From UM-FILTER-39-64 sp964367055 (GTDB taxonomy: Bacteria; Patescibacteriota; Minisyncoccia; UBA6257; UBA9933), in NCBI GenBank assembly GCA_964367055.1, contig CAYIWD010000009.1, forward strand, positions 1 to 21,806: DNA of 21,806 nucleotides, written 5' to 3'. Each line of letters begins with the position of its first letter. Position 1 is the first letter of the stretch. Below are positions 14,362 through 21,148 of the stretch, one piece after another. The notes beneath the pieces are model-generated. The model made no database searches. It was not told the origin of the DNA and worked only from the letters and a program-made list of their open reading frames with translations. Made by a program: the position numbers and the translations under genes.

Positions 14362-15838
14362 CGCGGTGTTTTGGCGTGAACCAAAATCCCAAGCGGAATT
14401 TTCCGCCAAGCATTAAGCGAGTTTGGGAGTCAAGTCCGGGAAACGCACCGAATAAAATCAAAGTTAGAGGCATTAAAATCCATTGGAAAAAATAAAGTAA
14501 ATAATGTCTTTTTTTAAACCAAATTGGCTTGGGCGGCAATAAAATAATACTTAAGATTGCTGAAGTAGCGATGCCTATCATTGCCAGACTCATAATTGTT
14601 CGCGTGATTTGAGGAAGATTATAAGAAAGAATACTTAAATTAAATTGCGAACCGCCTAAAAATAAAGGCAGCCAACCAAGCATGAAAATTATTAAAGCAT
14701 TCGTGGCCCAGGAATGAAAACTTTCTATAACCACGAAGCTCCAGTAAATTTTTTTAAGCAAAGGAATTTTCGCGTTCCCCCTAAAGCCATTTAAAAAATA
14801 AGGAATATTTTCGCAACCCCAACCCCAACGACGTTGTTGTTTGTATTGATTAATCATTGTCTGCCAAAAAGTTGGAGCTACGTTGGAGTCCATAGAAACA
14901 GGATAAAAAAGCGGCTCTACTCGCCAATCACTATCATAATGAAGATAACACTGCCAGAAAATTCGGGAATCTTCAGAAACGATATCGGTATCCCAAAAAC
15001 CGACTTCCACCGTTGCTTTAAAGGACATAGAGTGAGAGGAAAAAGTGGTTTGTCTTTCTGGCCTAGATTGTTGGACCATGTGCCAGAAAGTTGAAGAAAG
15101 AGAGATAACGCGAGCCAAAGCCGGCGCCTGAAAAATATTATTAGTAAAAAGGGGAATGGGTTGAAAACTGGAGCGTTGAGGATAAGGACAAGTTAAAAAA
15201 ACATAAGTGAGACGGCTAAAATAATCAGGTAAAACCTGGGTGTCGGCGTCGAAAACCGAAACCAGGATATTTTCATATATAATATTAAGGGGATCGATGA
15301 CCACATTTTTAATTTCTTTGGCAGCCCAAGTTTGATTTGAACCTTTGCCGGGAATTTCATTCGGCAAATTAGACGGATGAGTGGTAGTTAAAAACTTAAA
15401 AAATTTTTCGCTAAATTCTTTTTCTATTTTTTTTAAGATTTCTTGAGTAGGGGCGCCGGCCCGCTCCTCGGCTGACAAAATAACAATCAATTTGTCTTTC
15501 GGATAATTAACTTTTGATAATGCCTGAAAAGATTCCTTGATAACTTCGTATGGTTCTTTATACATTGGCAGAATTATTAAGTGGTAAATTTCTTGAAACT
15601 TGGAACCTGAAACTTGAAGCTCATTAAGCCAGTTAATCTTTAAATTTTCTCTCATCTTTGTGAAGGTGGCGCGCAGATGGAAAGAAAGATAAACAGTTTT
15701 AAAGAGCCAATAAATGTCAAACAGAATAATAAAAATCGCCACCGCGGTCGGCGTTAACCATGAAAGCAGAAACATTAAAATGATAGTTAGCCAAGCCAGA
15801 AGGCCCGGAATGACTTCAAAAAACCTTAAATTTGACAT
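14339..15838 (-). CDS. Membrane-bound family 2 glycosyltransferase, processive type
   Basis: A 499-aa inverting glycosyltransferase with a cellulose-synthase-like layout: two N-terminal membrane helices (about 8-28 and 31-50), a cytoplasmic GT-A domain (about 85-345), then about four C-terminal helices (365-395, 410-435, 445-465). Catalytic motifs are visible: FDADT (DxD, 197-199), VSED (Asp290 as likely base) and QQRRW (the QxxRW motif, 334-338), the hallmark of processive enzymes such as BcsA and hyaluronan synthase. It probably makes or exports a surface polysaccharide; the sugar is unknown. Residues 74-82 come from an array of four 7-bp units. The gene converges on and overlaps the previous gene by 23 bp. 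The ATG lies within the -35 of the divergent htrA-like promoter. Confidence 0.88.
   Translation of the reverse strand: MSNLRFFEVIPGLLAWLTIILMFLLSWLTPTAVAIFIILFDIYWLFKTVYLSFHLRATFTKMRENLKINWLNELQVSGSKFQEIYHLIILPMYKEPYEVIKESFQALSKVNYPKDKLIVILSAEERAGAPTQEILKKIEKEFSEKFFKFLTTTHPSNLPNEIPGKGSNQTWAAKEIKNVVIDPLNIIYENILVSVFDADTQVLPDYFSRLTYVFLTCPYPQRSSFQPIPLFTNNIFQAPALARVISLSSTFWHMVQQSRPERQTTFSSHSMSFKATVEVGFWDTDIVSEDSRIFWQCYLHYDSDWRVEPLFYPVSMDSNVAPTFWQTMINQYKQQRRWGWGCENIPYFLNGFRGNAKIPLLKKIYWSFVVIESFHSWATNALIIFMLGWLPLFLGGSQFNLSILSYNLPQITRTIMSLAMIGIATSAILSIILLPPKPIWFKKRHYLLYFFQWILMPLTLILFGAFPGLDSQTRLMLGGKFRLGFWFTPKHRATPQTTP
15592..15619 (-). repeat. Array of four 7-bp units inside the glycosyltransferase gene (unit CTTGAAA on plus)
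   Basis: On the plus strand, units start at 15592, 15599, 15606 and 15613 and read CTTGAAA, CTTGGAA, CCTGAAA and CTTGAAG. They encode LQVSGSKFQ, between the second membrane helix and the first strand of the catalytic domain. Confidence 0.7.
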
Positions 15839-15882
15839 CGTGTTTTTTTACTATTATAATCCTTATGTCATATGAATAACAA
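15832..15882. promoter_or_regulatory. Divergent promoter pair sharing a palindromic -10
   Basis: Rightward: a full-consensus TTGACA (15832-15837), 17-bp spacer, TATAAT (15855-15860); predicted start 15867, leader about 5 nt to the htrA-like ATG at 15872. Leftward: TTGTTA (plus 15877-15882), 18-bp spacer, TATAAT (plus 15853-15858); predicted start about 15846, leader about 8 nt to the glycosyltransferase ATG at 15838. The two -10 elements overlap in the palindrome ATTATAAT (15853-15860). The rightward -35 overlaps the leftward start codon. Confidence 0.7.
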
Positions 15883-17140
15883 TAAGAAAATCTTAATTTT
15901 AATTATCGTAGCGGCGTTAGTTGGCAGTTTTTTCGGTTCATTGGTCTTTAGTCCATCAGCTCAGGCGAATTTGTTTACTAATTTTTATGACCAGTATTTG
16001 AAACCATTAATTCCATTTCAGCAAAATTCTCAGCAAGCGCCGAATCTTAGCCCATCGCCAATTTATACTCCAACTGTTGATTATGAGCAAGCGGTTATAA
16101 GCGCCGTGGAAAAATCTTCGCCAGCGGTTATTTCCATTATCATTTCAAAAAATCTACCGGTAATTGAACAGTGCCCTTATAATCCTTTTTCTGACTTACC
16201 TCAAGAGTTTCAACAGTTTTTCGGCAACGACACAGAGTTTTATCAGCCTTGCCAAAAAGGTACTAAGCTTCAGGAGGTTGGCGGCGGTTCAGGTTTTATT
16301 ATTTCATTTGATGGTTTAATTGTTACCAATAAACACGTGATTTCTGACGAAAACGCTTCTTATACGGTTTTAACTAACGATGGTAAAAAATACGATGCCA
16401 AAGTTTTAGCTCGCGATCCTAATCTTGATTTAGCGGTGATTAAAATTTCCGCTAACAATTTGCCAATTGTTAGTTTGGGTGATTCTGACAGCTTAAAATT
16501 AGGCCAGACCACTATTGCTATTGGTAATGCCTTAGGAGAATTTAGAAATACAGTATCTGTTGGTGTGATTTCTGGTTTGTCGCGCAGCATCACGGCCTCT
16601 GATAACAGTTTGGGCTCAAGTGAAACGCTTCAAAATTTGATTCAGACCGATGCGGCAATTAATGCCGGTAATTCTGGCGGACCGCTTTTAAATTTAAAAG
16701 GCGAGGTTATAGGCATTAATGTGGCAATGGCTTCCGGCGCCCAGAGTATTGGTTTTTCCATCCCCATTAATCAAGTAAAAAAAGCAATTCAATCTGTTCA
16801 AAATACCGGCAGAATTATCACGCCTTATTTAGGCGTCCGCTACGTAATGGTTACTTCGGATTTAGCCAAAACACAGAAATTGCCAGTGGAAAACGGCGTC
16901 TTAATTAAAGGCGATAAAAATAATCCAGCCATACTTCAAAATTCGCCAGCTGCCAAAGCCGGACTTAAAGATGGGGATATCATTACTGAATTAAATGGCG
17001 AACAAATCAATTCTGATAAACCATTGGGTTCGCTGCTTCAAAAATATAATGTCGCTGATATAATTACCTTAAAAATTTTAAGAGACAACAAGGAAATGGA
17101 AATTAAGGTTATATTAGAAGAAAGACCCACAAACCTTTAA
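15872..17140 (+). CDS. HtrA/DegP-like membrane-anchored serine protease with PDZ domain
   Basis: A 422-aa envelope protease. A hydrophobic N-terminal segment (7-26) followed by SAQA is an anchor or signal peptide. The trypsin-like domain (about 70-310) has the triad His155 (TNKHVIS), Asp186 (NLDLAVIKI) and Ser268 (NAGNSGGP). One PDZ domain follows (about 318-415: GVRYV..., SPAAKAGLKDGDIITELNGEQI). It degrades or refolds damaged exported proteins. Cys101 and Cys127 lie in a loop before the catalytic His and could form a disulfide, a plausible target of the DsbA-like protein. The start follows from a consensus promoter ending just upstream; an out-of-frame ATG at 15865 is closed by an early stop. 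Confidence 0.92.
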   Translation: MNNNKKILILIIVAALVGSFFGSLVFSPSAQANLFTNFYDQYLKPLIPFQQNSQQAPNLSPSPIYTPTVDYEQAVISAVEKSSPAVISIIISKNLPVIEQCPYNPFSDLPQEFQQFFGNDTEFYQPCQKGTKLQEVGGGSGFIISFDGLIVTNKHVISDENASYTVLTNDGKKYDAKVLARDPNLDLAVIKISANNLPIVSLGDSDSLKLGQTTIAIGNALGEFRNTVSVGVISGLSRSITASDNSLGSSETLQNLIQTDAAINAGNSGGPLLNLKGEVIGINVAMASGAQSIGFSIPINQVKKAIQSVQNTGRIITPYLGVRYVMVTSDLAKTQKLPVENGVLIKGDKNNPAILQNSPAAKAGLKDGDIITELNGEQINSDKPLGSLLQKYNVADIITLKILRDNKEMEIKVILEERPTNL

Positions 17141-17170
17141 ATGGGCTACAAAATACAAATATAATACAAA

Positions 17171-17200
17171 ATATACAAATTAAATATATAATTTGTATAT
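17171..17200. repeat. AT-rich inverted repeat upstream of clpB
   Basis: ATATACAAATTA (17171-17182) and TAATTTGTATAT (17189-17200) are a perfect 12-bp inverted pair around a 6-nt spacer. Further copies of the TACAAA / TTTGTA core lie on both sides (17150-17220). The 91-bp gap shows no convincing heat-shock operator (CIRCE type) or standard promoter. Confidence 0.6.
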
Positions 17201-17231
17201 TCGTAAAAAAATTTGTAATTAGTAGATAGCT

Positions 17232-19892
17232 ATGAATTTTCAACGTTTTACAATTAAAGCTCAGGAAGCTCTACAAAACGCTCAAGAAATTGCGGCCAAA
17301 GAAAGCCACGGCGAATTTAAAGCCATTCATTTATTGGCAGCTTTAATTATAGATGAAAGCTCCTTGGTGAGGCCTACTCTTATTAAAGCTGGCGTCAATT
17401 TAGAAACTTTATCTCAGCGAATTGATGAATTATTAAAAAAAGAGCCGAAAATTATTTCTGGCGGTGGTTTAGCGCAACTTTATCTTTCTCAAGAATTAAT
17501 GGCTGTTTTAGACAAAGCGGCTAAAATCGCGACCAGCCAAAAAGACGAATTTATTTCCTGTGAGCATTTGCTTTTGGCGCTTTTAGAATCTCCTTCTAAT
17601 GCCAGTCGTCTTTTAGAAGAATTAGGTCTGCGTCGAGAGACTCTCCTAAGAATTTTAGCCGGGCTTCGCGGTTCAATGAGGATTACCGATGAAATGCCGG
17701 AATCAAAATTCCAGGTCTTGGAAAAATACGCTATTAATTTAACTACTCAAGCCAAAGAAGGCAGGCTTGACCCTGTTATCGGTCGTGATGAAGAGTTGCG
17801 CCGAGTAATTCAAGTTTTAAGCCGCAGAACTAAAAATAATCCGGTTTTAATCGGCGAACCAGGAGTTGGCAAGACCGCCATTGTTGAAGGTTTAGCCCAA
17901 CGAATTATTTCCGGCGACATTCCTGAACCATTAAAAGGCAAAGAAATCGTTATGCTTGATTTAGGCTCTTTAATTGCCGGCACAAAGTTTCGAGGAGAAT
18001 TTGAAGACCGCCTGAAAGCATTTATCAAAGAAATTCAAAACGCCAGCGGTAAATACATTCTTTTTATTGATGAAATTCATATGATTGTTGGCGCGGGCGC
18101 AGCCGAAGGCGCGGTTGATGCTTCTAATTTATTAAAGCCGGCCTTAGCCAGGGGAGAACTTAGAGCGGTTGGCGCGACAACCATTAGAGAATATCAGCGC
18201 TATATTGAAAAAGACGCGGCGTTAGAAAGAAGATTCCAGCCGATTATGGTTGAAGAGCCGACGATTGAGGATTCAATCTCTATTTTGCGCGGCTTAAAAG
18301 AAAAATATGAAATTCATCACAGCATCAGAATCTCTGATGAGGCAATTCTCTCGGCGGTTAATCTTTCAGCCCACTATATTACCGACCGGTTTTTACCCGA
18401 TAAAGCAGTTGATTTAATTGATGAAGCAGCGGCTGGCAGAAGATTAGAAACTGAAAGTGTGCCGGCTGAAATTGACAAACTGCGTCGAGAAATCACTCGC
18501 TTAGAAATAGAACACCAGGCGCTTATCAGTGAAAATTCCAAAACCAAACGATTGAATGAAATTAAGAGTGAGCTAAAGAAATTAAAAGAAGAAAACGACG
18601 AACTTTCAGCTAGGTGGCACGCAGAAAAAATTTCTTTTGAGCATTTACATAATTTACGCAAAAGAGTCGAGGATCTCCGTCGGGAAGCCGAATTAGTGGA
18701 AAGAGAAGGAAATTTAGAAAGAGTGGCAAAAATAATTTATGGAGAACTGCCCCAAGCAGAAAAAGAATTTAAGATTTTTGAAAAAAAATTCACGGAAAGA
18801 GAAGAAGATAAAAAAATAAAAAACAAAAAAATAGAGAAACAATTTATTAAGGAGGCGGTTGACGAAGAAGATATTGCCCAAGTAGTATCAAAATGGACAG
18901 GCATACCGGTTTCTAAGATGTTGGAATCAGAAATCCAAAAACTTTCTCGGATTGAGGAAGTTTTAGCCAAACGAGTAATTGGCCAAGAAGAAGCGATTAA
19001 AGCAGTTTCTAACGCTTTGCGTAGGGCCAGAGCCGGACTTTCAGAAGAAGATAAACCCCTTGGTTCTTTTATGTTTTTAGGGCCGACCGGGGTGGGTAAA
19101 ACAGAATTGGCGCGGGCTTTGTCGGAATTTATGTTTAATGATGAAAAATCTCTGATTAGGATTGATATGTCGGAATATATGGAAAAGCATTCAACGGCGC
19201 GGCTTATCGGTTCGCCGCCGGGCTATGTTGGCTACGAAGAAGGCGGACAACTAACAGAAACAGTCAGGCACCGGCCTTATAGTTTAATTCTCTTTGATGA
19301 AATTGAGAAAGCGCATCCCGAGGTATTTAATATTCTACTTCAGATTTTAGATAATGGCCGTTTGACTGATGGCAAGGGCCGCTTGGTTAATTTTAAAAAT
19401 TGTATTATTATTTTGACTTCTAATGTCGGCAGCGAATATTTCAGGCAAATTTCCCGCTTAGGTTTTGAGGTTCCAGCTTTAGGCGATAAGGAAAATTTTG
19501 AAGATAAAGCAAAAATCTTTAAGGAGCGAGTGATGACTGATTTAAAGTCAACTTTTCGGCCAGAATTTTTAAACCGCTTAGATGATATTATTATTTTTAA
19601 TTCTTTGACGCCGAAAGAAATTGGAAATATCGTTGAACTTCAATTGAATATTCTTAAACAAAAGCTAGGGCAGCGGAATATTGACGTGGCTTTTGAAAGC
19701 TCTTTGGGTAAGCATTTGGTTGAAAAGGGTTTTGACCCGGAATACGGCGCCCGGCCGATTAAGCGATTAATTCAAAAATTGATTCTTGACCAATTAGCCG
19801 ACCGTTTCATCCGCGGCGATTTAAAAAATGTTAAAAAAATTAAAATCGGTTTTAGAGAGCCCCAAGGGCTTAATATTGCCACTAGCGTTTAA
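17232..19892 (+). CDS. clpB: ClpB disaggregase (Hsp100 AAA+ chaperone)
   Basis: An 886-aa protein with the full ClpB layout: a double Clp N-domain (1-145), AAA-1 with Walker A GEPGVGKT (208-215) and Walker B ILFIDE (276-281), a long coiled-coil middle domain (about 409-530), and AAA-2 with Walker A GPTGVGKT (617-624) and Walker B LILFDE (685-690). The middle domain carries the ARWHAEK and REGNLERVAKIIYGELPQ blocks of ClpB, and it is far longer than in ClpC/ClpA. The pore loop GYVGYEEGG is at 664-672. It solubilises aggregated proteins with DnaK. No ClpP-binding tripeptide loop stands out, which supports ClpB rather than ClpC. Its 3' end overlaps the following membrane-protein gene by 65 bp. 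Confidence 0.93.
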   Translation: MNFQRFTIKAQEALQNAQEIAAKESHGEFKAIHLLAALIIDESSLVRPTLIKAGVNLETLSQRIDELLKKEPKIISGGGLAQLYLSQELMAVLDKAAKIATSQKDEFISCEHLLLALLESPSNASRLLEELGLRRETLLRILAGLRGSMRITDEMPESKFQVLEKYAINLTTQAKEGRLDPVIGRDEELRRVIQVLSRRTKNNPVLIGEPGVGKTAIVEGLAQRIISGDIPEPLKGKEIVMLDLGSLIAGTKFRGEFEDRLKAFIKEIQNASGKYILFIDEIHMIVGAGAAEGAVDASNLLKPALARGELRAVGATTIREYQRYIEKDAALERRFQPIMVEEPTIEDSISILRGLKEKYEIHHSIRISDEAILSAVNLSAHYITDRFLPDKAVDLIDEAAAGRRLETESVPAEIDKLRREITRLEIEHQALISENSKTKRLNEIKSELKKLKEENDELSARWHAEKISFEHLHNLRKRVEDLRREAELVEREGNLERVAKIIYGELPQAEKEFKIFEKKFTEREEDKKIKNKKIEKQFIKEAVDEEDIAQVVSKWTGIPVSKMLESEIQKLSRIEEVLAKRVIGQEEAIKAVSNALRRARAGLSEEDKPLGSFMFLGPTGVGKTELARALSEFMFNDEKSLIRIDMSEYMEKHSTARLIGSPPGYVGYEEGGQLTETVRHRPYSLILFDEIEKAHPEVFNILLQILDNGRLTDGKGRLVNFKNCIIILTSNVGSEYFRQISRLGFEVPALGDKENFEDKAKIFKERVMTDLKSTFRPEFLNRLDDIIIFNSLTPKEIGNIVELQLNILKQKLGQRNIDVAFESSLGKHLVEKGFDPEYGARPIKRLIQKLILDQLADRFIRGDLKNVKKIKIGFREPQGLNIATSV

Positions 19893-20571
19893 ATCAGCGC
19901 TTTTTTCGGCTTTTTTGTACTTGTCCGTCGTTTATAGCTCATTATTTATGGCCGTCTTTTTGCTGGCGGCTATTTATTTTTATTTTAGGCCGACTCTTAA
20001 CTCCGGACATTTTTTTTATTCGTTTTTAATTCTTATTATTACTGCATTCTTATTTGTTATTCATAGTTCATTATTCATAATTCCTATTTCTTTACTTTTT
20101 GGCGTCATTTTCTTTTTTATTCTCGGAATTAAAAATATGATTTTTAGGCATAGAAACGCAATTTATTATTTGCTAAACACTATTTTATTTTTAATATTAT
20201 TTGCGTTTTTCTTCGCTTCTAACAGGTCTAATTTATTTTTAATAAAATACTTATTATTATTTTTTGCTATTTTTCTGCTCTTTAGGGAATTTATCAATTT
20301 TTCCGTCCCAGAGGCGTCAAATTACCATAAAAATAATTTAATTAGTTTTGGCATAGCATTCTTAACCATTCAATTTGTCTGGATAATTGCTCTTTTCCCT
20401 TTTAATTTTCTTAACGCCAGTTCTTTGATTCTATTAATACTTTTGATTTTAGAGGATTTTAGCGTTAATTATTTTTCCGGCGCGATTAATCGGCAGATAA
20501 TTCTAAGGAATATCACGATATTTTTGGTCTTGAGCTTGTTAATTTTTGGCGCTTCTAAGTGGACCCCATAA
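19828..20571 (+). CDS. Polytopic membrane protein of unknown family
   Basis: A 247-aa, very hydrophobic and Phe/Leu/Ile-rich protein with about eight predicted membrane helices (near 16-35, 36-53, 64-80, 84-103, 112-130, 138-155, 170-190, 195-213, 226-243). No catalytic or family motif is recognised. The ATG at 19828 gives a 65-bp overlap with clpB in another frame; the next ATG (19948) would remove the first helix, so 19828 is preferred. Residues 78-87 are encoded by a 7-bp-period repeat. It is probably co-transcribed with clpB; a link in function is not shown. Confidence 0.65.
   Translation: MLKKLKSVLESPKGLILPLAFKSALFSAFLYLSVVYSSLFMAVFLLAAIYFYFRPTLNSGHFFYSFLILIITAFLFVIHSSLFIIPISLLFGVIFFFILGIKNMIFRHRNAIYYLLNTILFLILFAFFFASNRSNLFLIKYLLLFFAIFLLFREFINFSVPEASNYHKNNLISFGIAFLTIQFVWIIALFPFNFLNASSLILLILLILEDFSVNYFSGAINRQIILRNITIFLVLSLLIFGASKWTP
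20046..20087 (+). repeat. Array of 7-bp units inside the membrane-protein gene (unit TTCATTA-like)
   Basis: The best four units start at 20060, 20067, 20074 and 20081 and read TTCATAG, TTCATTA, TTCATAA and TTCCTAT. Two weaker units precede them from 20046. The repeat is read through as hydrophobic sequence, so it may be accommodated within a membrane helix. Confidence 0.55.
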
Positions 20572-20574
20572 CTC

Positions 20575-20610
20575 AACTAACGGTAACTCGAAGGCATTTA
20601 GTTCGTTTTA
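20575..20610 (+). terminator. Weak candidate terminator after the clpB operon
   Basis: AACTAA (20575-20580) and TTAGTT (20598-20603) could pair around a 17-nt loop, followed by CGTTTTATT. The stem is short and AT-rich, so this is a tentative call. Confidence 0.25.
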
Positions 20611-20629
20611 TTAATCAATAGGGTAAAAA

Positions 20630-20661
20630 CCCCGTACATACTTTGCGAAGTATTGACGGGG
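20630..20661. repeat. Strong two-part hairpin in the gap before the GIY-YIG gene
   Basis: CCCCGT (20630-20635) pairs with ACGGGG (20656-20661). Inside it, after a 2x2 internal loop, ATACTT (20638-20643) pairs with AAGTAT (20648-20653) around a TGCG loop. On the minus strand the stem is followed by five T, so it could terminate leftward transcription, but no leftward gene is apparent. On the plus strand, GGGT/ACCC upstream (20621-20632) competes for the same C-run. Confidence 0.6.
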
Positions 20662-20666
20662 CAGGG

Positions 20667-20675
20667 TTATCCACA
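20667..20675 (+). promoter_or_regulatory. Exact DnaA-box-like 9-mer TTATCCACA
   Basis: Third exact copy. It ends one base before the TTGACA -35 of the promoter at 20677-20706, the same arrangement as at 151-166. Confidence 0.45.
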
Positions 20676-20676
20676 T

Positions 20677-20706
20677 TTGACATTTGTGGGTAAATTTAGG
20701 TAGAAT
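20677..20706 (+). promoter_or_regulatory. Promoter of the GIY-YIG leader region
   Basis: TTGACA (20677-20682) and TAGAAT (20701-20706), 18-bp spacer. The predicted start is about 20713, some 124 nt before the GIY-YIG start codon. This is by far the longest predicted leader in the window. Confidence 0.65.
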
Positions 20707-20712
20707 ATTATT

Positions 20713-20817
20713 ATCACATGGATATAAGCAGTTAAATTCATTGTGAAAATTCAAAGGTTTGGAGTGAGGCCAGATCATTATTTTTTTGTTCGGCTCGCTC
20801 CAAAAGCGAGTTTTTTT
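20713..20817 (+). ncRNA. Candidate attenuator leader or small RNA upstream of the GIY-YIG gene
   Basis: A predicted transcript of about 105 nt ends in an intrinsic terminator: CTCGCT (20794-20799), loop CCAAA, AGCGAG (20805-20810), then seven T (20811-20817). An upstream segment (20758-20771, TTTGGAGTGAGGCC) can instead pair with 20792-20804 over about 13 bp, with one G-U pair and one bulge. That pairing would destroy the terminator stem. The two structures are mutually exclusive, the basic layout of an attenuator; alternatively it is a stand-alone small RNA. No ligand-binding core of a known riboswitch is recognised. Confidence 0.5.
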
Positions 20818-20832
20818 ATCCCGTTCCAAATT
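20815..20832 (+). repeat. Left copy of an 18-bp inverted repeat flanking the GIY-YIG gene
   Basis: TTTATCCCGTTCCAAATT, starting inside the T-run of the upstream terminator and ending 4 bp before the GIY-YIG ATG. It is the exact reverse complement of 21089-21106. Confidence 0.8.
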
Positions 20833-20836
20833 TAAA

Positions 20837-21112
20837 ATGCCGAGTTATGTTTATATTTTATTGAGCCAGAAAGATAAAAAGTGGTACACTGGTTCAACAA
20901 AATACTTGAGAAAAAGAATTTCTGGACATAATAAGGGGTTGTACATTTCAACCAAAAATCGCACACCGTTCAAATTAATATATTATGAATGTTGTGTGAA
21001 TGATAGAGATGCTAGGGCTAGAGAAAAATATTTAAAGTCTGGTCGAGGTAAAAAATACCTCAAAAGCAGACTGAAATTCTTTTTCTCTAATTTGGAACGG
21101 GATAAATTTTAG
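20837..21112 (+). CDS. Free-standing GIY-YIG nuclease domain protein
   Basis: From the ATG at 20837 this is 91 aa, essentially a single GIY-YIG domain (UPF0213/UvrC-N type). YVYILLSQ (4-11) and YTGST (17-21) correspond to the GIY and YIG strands; Arg25, Lys26 and Arg27 precede His30. Glu63 in the RAREKYLKSGRGKKYLK block is the likely metal ligand. Such proteins cut DNA and are very common in CPR genomes; their target is unknown. A longer frame to a TTG at 20786 runs through the terminator hairpin and is rejected. The last codons (NLERDKF) are encoded by the right copy of an 18-bp inverted repeat. A gene of this size between inverted repeats could be mobile, but no transposase is present. Confidence 0.85.
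   Translation: MPSYVYILLSQKDKKWYTGSTKYLRKRISGHNKGLYISTKNRTPFKLIYYECCVNDRDARAREKYLKSGRGKKYLKSRLKFFFSNLERDKF
21089..21106 (+). repeat. Right copy of the 18-bp inverted repeat, inside the GIY-YIG 3' end
   Basis: AATTTGGAACGGGATAAA, the exact reverse complement of 20815-20832. It encodes the C-terminal residues of the nuclease. In the mRNA it could pair with the leader segment next to the start codon. Confidence 0.8.
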
Positions 21113-21148
21113 ATATTATGGTTATTCTTTTATTTAGCTCGTCGGCTA

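Noticed and set aside
17232..19892. ClpC or ClpA instead of ClpB
   Set aside because: The middle domain is about 120 aa with ClpB-specific blocks, and no clear ClpP-binding loop was found after AAA-2.
158..20675. A replication origin based on the DnaA boxes
   Set aside because: The three boxes are single and kilobases apart, there is no dnaA, dnaN or gidA-type context and no AT-rich unwinding cluster with several boxes.
20611..20829. Leftward 72-aa open reading frame
   Set aside because: It runs through the strong hairpin, the DnaA box, the promoter and the attenuator structures, has no family resemblance and no start signal.
20786..20836. Upstream extension of the GIY-YIG protein to a TTG
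   Set aside because: The extension would translate the terminator hairpin and T-run and is not part of the GIY-YIG domain; the ATG at 20837 places the conserved YVYIL block right at the N-terminus.
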